Assembly: GCA_036389395.1 (NCBI GenBank)
Contig: DASVPY010000008.1
Span: forward strand, 4,894-68,893
Reading direction: 5' to 3'
Source: QHXQ01 sp036389395
Lineage (GTDB): Bacteria > Acidobacteriota > Blastocatellia > Pyrinomonadales > Pyrinomonadaceae
Length of the DNA: 64,000 nucleotides
Below the pieces are notes generated by a model. That model did not search any database. It saw only the letters and a list, made by a program, of their open reading frames with translations, and was not told the DNA's origin. The position numbers and the translations under genes are program-made. This document shows, piece by piece, positions 58,876 to 64,000 of this stretch. Each line of letters starts with the position of its first letter. The stretch's first letter is position 1.

Positions 58876-61327
58876 GCGAGCGCACGGCGGCGGCTCGAAC
58901 GGCAACCGCACCGACGACCGGCCGTTGCAGGTCGTCGGCAAGCCCTTCCGCAAGGTGGACGCGCGGGCGAAGTGTACGGGGCAGACGAAGTTCGCCGACG
59001 ACATCGTGCTGCCGCGGATGCTCTACTGCAAGCTGCTGCGCGCGCACGAGCCGCACGCGCTCATCAAGCGCATCGTCACGACGAAGGCGGCGGCGCTGCC
59101 CGGCGTCCACGCCGTCATCACCGGGCGCGACCTCCCCGTCCCTTACGGCATCCTGCCCGTCTCGCAGGACGAGCACGCGCTGTGCGTGGACAAGGTGCGC
59201 TTCGTCGGCGACCCCGTCGCGGCCGTCGCGGCCGTGGACGAGGACACGGCGTTCGCCGCGATGAATTTGATCGAAGTCGAGTACGAGCGGCTGCAAACGA
59301 TCACGAGCATCGAAGAGGCCTGCTTCGTGGACGAGCCGCGCATACACGACTACGGCGACCACGGCAACGTCCACAAGCAGGTGCATCTTGAGTTCGGCGA
59401 TCTGGACGAGGGCTTCGCCGCGGCCGATCACGTGCGCGAAGACGTGTTCTTCTACGAGGGCAACACGCACCTGCCGATGGAGCAGCACGCGGCGGTCGCG
59501 CACTACGACCCGGACGGCAAGATCACGCTCTGGTCTGCGACGCAGACGCCGCACTACGTCCACCGCGCGCTGGCGAAAGTCTTGGGCCTGCCCGCCGCGC
59601 ACATCCGCGTCATCGCCACGCCGAACGGCGGCGGCTTCGGCGGCAAGAGCGACCCGTTCAACCACGAGGTCGTCGTCTGCAAGCTCTCGATGTTGACGGG
59701 CCGGCCCGTCAAGATCACTTTGACGCGCGAGGAGGTCTTCTACTGCCACCGCGGCCGCCACCCCGTCTTGATGAAGGTCAGGACGGGCGTGAAGCGCGAC
59801 GGCGCGATCACGGCGATGGACTTCCAGTCGTTCCTCGACGGCGGTGCGTACGGCTCCTACGGCGTCGCCTCGACGTTCTACGCGGGCGCGCTGCAAACCG
59901 TCACCTACGACGTGCCGCGCTACCGCTACCGCGGCTTGCGCGCGTTCACCAACAAGCCGCCGTGCGGCCCGAAGCGCGGGCACGGCACGCCGCAGCCGCG
60001 CTTCGCCCTCGAAATCCACCTCGACAAGATCGCCGACGAGCTGGGTCTCGACCCGGCCGAGATGCGCATGAAGCATCTGGTCGCGCCTTACTCGATCACG
60101 GCCAACTACCTGCGCATCGGCAGCATGGGCCTCGGCCGGTGCATCGAGAAAGTTGTCGCCGGGTCGGACTGGAAGAACAAATACAAGCGGCTGCCTTACG
60201 GGCGCGGCGTGGGCCTCGCGTGCAGCTCTTACATCTGCGGCGCGGGGTTGCCGATCTACTGGAACAACATGCCGCACAGCGGCGTGCAGTTGGGGCTTGA
60301 CAGACAGGGCGGCGTGCGCGTCCAATGCGGTTCGACCGACATCGGGCAAGGCTCGGATTCGGTGCTCGCCTACGTCGTCGCCGAAGTGCTCGGCATCGAC
60401 CCGTTCGACATCCGCGTCGTGACCGCCGACACGGATCTGACGCCGGTGGACCTCGGCAGTTATTCGAGTCGCGTCACGCTGATGACGGGCAACGCCGCCC
60501 TGCAAGCGGCGGAGCGCGCCCGCGAACTGCTCGCCCTCGCCGTCGCCGAAAAACTCGGCGCGCCGATTGAGAACCTCGCGTTCGCCGAGCGCCGCGTCTT
60601 CGACGTGGAGCGCCCGGAGTTGGGCGTGACGTTCGCCGAGGCGGTCGTGCTCGCCGAATCGAAGTTCGGCACGATTGGCACGGTCGGCTCGTACACGCCG
60701 CCGCGCGCGCCGGGCAAGTTCAAAGGCGCGGGCGTCGGCCCGTCGCCCGCCTACAGCTACTCGGCGGCGGTCGCGGAGGTGGACGTTGACGCGACGACCG
60801 GCTTCGTCACCGTGGAGCGCGTCTGGATCGGGCACGACATCGGGCGCTCGATCAACCCGATGCTCGTCATGGGGCAGGTCGAGGGCGGCGTCTACATGGG
60901 CTTAGGCGAGGCGCTGATGGAAGAGATGACCTACCGCGCGAACCGGAACGCCGTCCACAAGTTCCCGTCGCTGCTCGAATACAAGAGTCCGACGACGCTT
61001 GAGATGTGCGACGTGGTGACGTACCTCGTCGAAGACCCCGACCCGTCGGGCCCCTTCGGCGCGAAGGAGGTCGGGCAGGGGCCGCTCCTGCCGGTCATGC
61101 CGGCCATCGCCAACGCCGTCTACGACGCCGTCGGCGTCCGCGTGGACGAAGTGCCGATCACGCCGGAGAAGGTCTTGGCCGCGCTGAAGGCCAAGGCCCA
61201 GGGCAAAGCCGCCCGCTACGGCCCGAAGGGCGTGCCCGAAGTCGCCTGGCCCGCGCCCCTCAAAGTGCCTACGCCCGCCGAAGGCGGCGACGGCGAAGAA
61301 CTCCCGCGCGTGGCCGTGCATTCGTGA
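58862..61327 (+). CDS. hcrA: Molybdopterin-binding large subunit of a 4-hydroxybenzoyl-CoA reductase-like enzyme
   Basis: An 821-residue xanthine dehydrogenase-family Mo subunit. Seen: N-terminal PFRKVDARAKCTGQTKFADDI, AVAAVDEDTAFAAMNLIEVEYE, the moco loops NGGGFGGKSDP and RGAT-like ALEIHLDKIADELGLDPAEMRMKH, QCGSTDIGQGSDSVLAYVVAEVLGI and a C-terminal GPFGAKEVGQGPLLPVMPAIANAVYDAVG, the last containing the E that ends the substrate channel. It would reduce or hydroxylate a CoA-thioester aromatic; assignment to HcrA comes from the operon partner. It overlaps the [2Fe-2S] gene and precedes a 66-residue gene. Confidence 0.93.
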   Translation: MATSKRAHGGGSNGNRTDDRPLQVVGKPFRKVDARAKCTGQTKFADDIVLPRMLYCKLLRAHEPHALIKRIVTTKAAALPGVHAVITGRDLPVPYGILPVSQDEHALCVDKVRFVGDPVAAVAAVDEDTAFAAMNLIEVEYERLQTITSIEEACFVDEPRIHDYGDHGNVHKQVHLEFGDLDEGFAAADHVREDVFFYEGNTHLPMEQHAAVAHYDPDGKITLWSATQTPHYVHRALAKVLGLPAAHIRVIATPNGGGFGGKSDPFNHEVVVCKLSMLTGRPVKITLTREEVFYCHRGRHPVLMKVRTGVKRDGAITAMDFQSFLDGGAYGSYGVASTFYAGALQTVTYDVPRYRYRGLRAFTNKPPCGPKRGHGTPQPRFALEIHLDKIADELGLDPAEMRMKHLVAPYSITANYLRIGSMGLGRCIEKVVAGSDWKNKYKRLPYGRGVGLACSSYICGAGLPIYWNNMPHSGVQLGLDRQGGVRVQCGSTDIGQGSDSVLAYVVAEVLGIDPFDIRVVTADTDLTPVDLGSYSSRVTLMTGNAALQAAERARELLALAVAEKLGAPIENLAFAERRVFDVERPELGVTFAEAVVLAESKFGTIGTVGSYTPPRAPGKFKGAGVGPSPAYSYSAAVAEVDVDATTGFVTVERVWIGHDIGRSINPMLVMGQVEGGVYMGLGEALMEEMTYRANRNAVHKFPSLLEYKSPTTLEMCDVVTYLVEDPDPSGPFGAKEVGQGPLLPVMPAIANAVYDAVGVRVDEVPITPEKVLAALKAKAQGKAARYGPKGVPEVAWPAPLKVPTPAEGGDGEELPRVAVHS

Positions 61328-61330
61328 GAC

Positions 61331-61531
61331 ATGAAGAACAAGACAGTTATGGAGTCAAAGCTCCCGCCCGAAGAGCTTGAGTTGGTAGTCACGCAGGAGG
61401 ACTACGAGGAAGGCTTGAAGCGCGGCTGGACGGACGACGACATGCTCAAGCCCGGCCGCTACAAGGTGCGGCGCGGCGGCTTCCTGGCGCGCCACCCGGA
61501 GTTGAAGCTTGACGAGAAGAAGCGCGCGTGA
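61331..61531 (+). CDS. Small hypothetical protein
   Basis: Up to 66 residues (ATG at 61331; an ATG at 61349 is the alternative). It is hydrophilic and acidic-basic mixed (EELELVVTQEDYEEGLKRGWTDDDMLKPGRYKVRRGGFLARHPE), with no known motif. It begins 3 bp after the large subunit gene, so it is certainly in the operon. The sequence could be a small chaperone or assembly factor for the molybdenum enzyme; that is speculation. Confidence 0.65.
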   Translation: MKNKTVMESKLPPEELELVVTQEDYEEGLKRGWTDDDMLKPGRYKVRRGGFLARHPELKLDEKKRA

Positions 61532-61556
61532 GGCGGCGCGTTCGTGTTGATGACCC

Positions 61557-61584
61557 GCGGGCGCGGAGGGTCGCCCGCTTTTCC
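61557..61584 (+). terminator. Terminator-like hairpin before the protease gene
   Basis: GCGGGCG (61557-61563) pairs with CGCCCGC (61572-61578), followed by TTTTCCCCTT. This may partially terminate the molybdenum enzyme transcript before the protease. Confidence 0.65.
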
Positions 61585-61600
61585 CCTTGTGAGGTGAAGG

Positions 61601-62389
61601 ATGAGCCTGGCAGACGTGGTTGCGGAGGCCCGCAAGAGCGTGGTCAAGATAGAGACGCGGGGCGGTAACGGCACGGGCATCGTCGTCTCGTCCGGGGCGG
61701 TGCTCACGAACGCGCACGTCGTCGCCCACGAGGCGGAGGTCGCGCTCGTGGACGAGGCGGGCAACAGGCAGGCGGGCACGGTCATCTGGCGCGACCGGCT
61801 GCTCGACCTGAGCGTGATCCGCGCGCCCGCCGCGCAGTGGCCGCCCATCCCCGTCGGCGACATGAGCAAGGTGCGCGAGGGCGACGAGGTCATCGCTTTG
61901 GGCCACCCCCTGGGTCTCGGCTTCACCGTCACGCGCGGCATCGTCAGCGCCCGCTCGCGCCAGTTCGACGGCAAGGTCTTCATCCAGACCGACGCGGCCA
62001 TCAACCCCGGCAACTCGGGCGGGCCGCTGCTCGATCAGAACGGCTGCGTCATCGGCATCAACACCTTCATCATCCGCGCCGGCGAGTCGCTCGGCTTCGC
62101 CATCCCGATTGACCGCGCGCTGGAGGCCGCCCGCCCCGTCATTGACGGCCAGGCGCAGGCGCAGAGCGACATCCGCTGCCACGTCTGCCTCGCGTCCATC
62201 AGCATGGAGATGCCCTACTGCCTCTCCTGCGGCGCGACCCTCAGGCGCGCCGCGGCCCCCGCCGCCCCGAGCGCGGCATCGTCCAACCAGCCCGCCGCGG
62301 GCGAGAAAGTCTGCCCCACGTGCGGAAAACATCAACCCCAGTCCGTCTTCTACTGCCAAGCGTGTGGTAAAGACTTGAGGAGGAACTGA
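61601..62389 (+). CDS. HtrA-like serine protease with C-terminal double zinc ribbon
   Basis: A 262-residue protein without a signal peptide. The trypsin-like domain (about 1-185) has His in VLTNAHVV, Asp in DLSVIRAP and Ser in NPGNSGGPLL, so the triad is complete and the oxyanion loop normal. In place of the usual PDZ domain, the C-terminus holds two zinc ribbons: CHVC with CLSCG (about residues 188-207) and CPTCG with CQACG (about 239-258). It is therefore a cytosolic HtrA-like enzyme. It lies between the molybdenum enzyme subunit genes and may have a quality-control role there (inference). Confidence 0.9.
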   Translation: MSLADVVAEARKSVVKIETRGGNGTGIVVSSGAVLTNAHVVAHEAEVALVDEAGNRQAGTVIWRDRLLDLSVIRAPAAQWPPIPVGDMSKVREGDEVIALGHPLGLGFTVTRGIVSARSRQFDGKVFIQTDAAINPGNSGGPLLDQNGCVIGINTFIIRAGESLGFAIPIDRALEAARPVIDGQAQAQSDIRCHVCLASISMEMPYCLSCGATLRRAAAPAAPSAASSNQPAAGEKVCPTCGKHQPQSVFYCQACGKDLRRN

Positions 62390-62391
62390 CC

Positions 62392-62856
62392 ATGGCCATC
62401 GCAGACGTACGCAACCTGATCTCCAGTGTGATTGATCGTTTCGGCGGCGACTCTTACGAATCCCGCGTGGACAAGAACACCTGGCGCGTCGGCATCGGCT
62501 CGGCCGGCGGCTTCATCGCCCTGATCGAGAACCAGCAGGAGGCCGACAACTCCGATGTCGTCGCCTACTTCCCCCTGATGAAAGTGCCGGTGGACAAGTC
62601 CATGCCCTTCTACCGCCGCCTGCTCGAACTCAACCGCGGGCTGATGGGCAAGGCCTCGTTCGCCGTGGACGACGAGAACACCGTCTCGATCATCGCCGGG
62701 CGCAGCATCGTGGGCATAGACCCGAACGAGATGGCCGACCTCATCGTCCGCACGGCCCGCATGGCGGACTACTACGACGACGTGCTGCTCGACGAGTTCG
62801 GCCGCGAGAACGCACTCGGCGGCGGCGCGCCGAAGGCCGAGGAGCCGAAGAAGTAA
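62392..62856 (+). CDS. YbjN-domain protein
   Basis: A 154-residue protein with the YbjN/type III secretion chaperone-like fold: VIDRFGGDSYESRVDKNTWRVGIGSAGGFIALIENQQEADNSDVVAYFPLMKVPVDKSMPFYRRLLELNRGLMGKASFAVDDENTVSIIAGRSI. AGGAGG lies eight bases before the start codon and overlaps the protease end. A GC-rich C-terminal tail has no known motif. YbjN proteins may act as chaperones or in stress responses. Its coupling to the protease suggests a protease/chaperone pair. Confidence 0.85.
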   Translation: MAIADVRNLISSVIDRFGGDSYESRVDKNTWRVGIGSAGGFIALIENQQEADNSDVVAYFPLMKVPVDKSMPFYRRLLELNRGLMGKASFAVDDENTVSIIAGRSIVGIDPNEMADLIVRTARMADYYDDVLLDEFGRENALGGGAPKAEEPKK

Positions 62857-62929
62857 GAGTTGGAGAAGTAAGAACTGAAGGAGTAAGGGCCGCGGCCCGG
62901 CCCGCCCGCGACGGCTTGGTCAGAACGTT

Positions 62930-63916
62930 ATGATGCGACTTCCGAGATTCACGTACCTCGTCCCGCGCAACGTGGCGGACGCGGTGCGGATGATGGGCGA
63001 CGCGGGGCCTGCGGGCCAGTTCGTCGCGGGCGGGACGGATCTGTACCCGAACATGAAGCGGCGGCAGCAGACGCCGCGCACGGTCATCTCGGTGGCGCGG
63101 CTGCCGGAGTTGAACGAGATCGGCGGCGACGCGCGCGCCGGGCTGCGCATCGGCGCGGGCGTGTCGCTGACCGACGTGTGCGAGCACCCCGTCATCAACC
63201 GCGACTACCCGATGGTCGCGGCCGCGGCGCGCACGATCTCGACGCCGACCCTGCGCAACATGGGCACGATTGGCGGCAACCTCCTGCTCGACACGCGCTG
63301 CAACTACTACGATCAGAACTACGAGTGGCGCAAAGCCATCAACTTCTGCATGAAGAAGGACGGCGAGGTCTGCTGGGTCGCGCCGGGTTCGGCGAAGTGC
63401 TGGGCGGTGCAGTCGTCCGATCTAGTGCCGTTGATGGTCGCCATGGGCGCGCGTGTGCGGTTGGCTTCGACGCTTGGCGAGCGCGAGGTAGATGCCGCCG
63501 GTCTCTACAATAATGACGGCATCGATTATCTGCACAAGCGTCCGGACGAGCTGTTGGTTGATATTCAACTGCCGGCGCGTAATGGCTGGCGCGCGGTTTA
63601 CAAGAAGCTGCGGCGGCGCGGCGCGTTCGATTTCCCTGTGCTCGGCGTCGCCATCCGGCTCGACGTGGGCGCGGACGAGACGATCAAGGGCGCGAAGATA
63701 ATCCTCGGCGGCATCGCGCCTGCGCCCGTCGAAGTGAAAGAGGCTGAGACGGCCCTCGTCGGCGCACCGCTCGATGAGGAGCGCATGCAGGCGGCGGCCG
63801 AAGCGTGTTACATGAAAGCGCGCCCGCTTGATAACACAGACTTCGTCATGAACTGGCGTAAGCAGATGGCACGCCCCTACGTCCTGCGCGCGCTGGAAGA
63901 GTTGAAAGGAAAGTAG
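62930..63916 (+). CDS. hcrB: FAD-binding subunit with extra [4Fe-4S] loop, 4-hydroxybenzoyl-CoA reductase-like
   Basis: A 328-residue protein of the CoxM/HcrB family. The FAD site is visible as QFVAGGTDLYPNMKRR and TLRNMGTIGGNLLLDTRC. Unlike ordinary CoxM proteins it has an insertion with four cysteines, C124, C140, C148 and C157 (DTRCNYYDQNYEW, INFCMKKDGEVCWV, GSAKCWAV). The spacing (16, 8 and 9) matches, to my recollection, the cluster-binding loop of HcrB in 4-hydroxybenzoyl-CoA reductase. That enzyme removes the para-hydroxyl group of aromatic CoA esters in anaerobic degradation. It is the last gene of the operon and is followed by a heptamer repeat. Confidence 0.92.
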   Translation: MMRLPRFTYLVPRNVADAVRMMGDAGPAGQFVAGGTDLYPNMKRRQQTPRTVISVARLPELNEIGGDARAGLRIGAGVSLTDVCEHPVINRDYPMVAAAARTISTPTLRNMGTIGGNLLLDTRCNYYDQNYEWRKAINFCMKKDGEVCWVAPGSAKCWAVQSSDLVPLMVAMGARVRLASTLGEREVDAAGLYNNDGIDYLHKRPDELLVDIQLPARNGWRAVYKKLRRRGAFDFPVLGVAIRLDVGADETIKGAKIILGGIAPAPVEVKEAETALVGAPLDEERMQAAAEACYMKARPLDNTDFVMNWRKQMARPYVLRALEELKGK

Positions 63917-63992
63917 TCAGTAGTTAATAGCCAGTAGCCAGCATGAAGGAATGCCTTGCTACTGACTACTGACTACTGACTACTGACTACTT
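63913..63992. repeat. GTCAGTA/CTGACTA heptamer inverted repeat
   Basis: GTCAGTA/GCCAGTA units (63917-63942) face CTGACTA copies (63962-63988), five of them in exact 7-nt register. The repeat lies past the hcrB-like stop codon at the window edge. Confidence 0.88.
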
Positions 63993-64000
63993 GCTTTGAA

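Overview
The window is high-GC chromosomal DNA with dense, mostly short operons. Three secreted VWA proteins resemble the VWFA-related family expanded in Acidobacteriota. Together with a zinc-finger anti-sigma/ECF sigma pair, an M61 peptidase and the overall style, they suggest an Acidobacteriota genome, probably Blastocatellia. This assignment is inference; there is no rRNA gene here.

Layout. 0-6.2 kb: two VWA proteins, a CNNM/CorC-type membrane protein, an ECF sigma/anti-sigma pair and a BON-domain protein. 6.35-6.85 kb: a non-coding, strongly strand-skewed block closed by an 11-bp inverted repeat, a candidate structured RNA. 6.9-15.8 kb: an accessory region of hypothetical and membrane proteins, partly AT-richer than its surroundings. 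It includes a membrane protein joining an 'LRSF' domain to a PsbP-like domain, a one-TM beta-rich protein, a second ECF sigma factor and an FAD-protein/partner cassette. 16.1-23.7 kb (minus): a compact bacterial microcompartment (BMC) locus with two hexamer shell proteins, one EutN/CcmL pentamer, an acylating aldehyde dehydrogenase carrying an internal encapsulation-peptide-like helix, and an ACT-domain protein with its own targeting-like helix next to its usual partner UPF0210/DUF711. 23.9-28.2 kb: a RodZ-like protein and an IMP dehydrogenase whose catalytic cysteine is the +1 residue of a 452-residue LAGLIDADG intein. 28.7-48.7 kb: mixed housekeeping and secreted proteins (lipid kinase, M61 peptidase, frameshifted AlaX-like gene, tRNA-Ala, lipase, two glycosyltransferases, LecA-like protein, third VWA protein, AlbA_2 protein, folK). 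48.7-54.8 kb (minus): a three-gene cassette, DUF4062-iSTAND-like protein, MoxR AAA+ ATPase, and a 1212-residue membrane protein with an inactive vWA-like domain, a periplasmic thioredoxin fold and a C-terminal beta-propeller-like tail. It looks like an NTP-dependent conflict or signalling system with an unusual redox output. 55.3-57.8 kb: panB, panC and a GNAT. 58.3-63.9 kb: a molybdenum hydroxylase whose FAD subunit carries the extra four-cysteine loop of 4-hydroxybenzoyl-CoA reductase, with a zinc-ribbon HtrA-like protease and a YbjN protein inserted between its subunit genes.

A genome-scale signature runs through the window. About a dozen intergenic gaps are filled with long, often perfect hairpins (27-38 bp stems) built from tandem 7-nt or CACAGAG-type units. 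They occur at gene ends and inside operons, sometimes abutting start codons. Two genes (AlaX-like and a small antitoxin-like gene) are each broken by what looks like one missing base.

Functions come from motif recognition by eye; no database search was possible.
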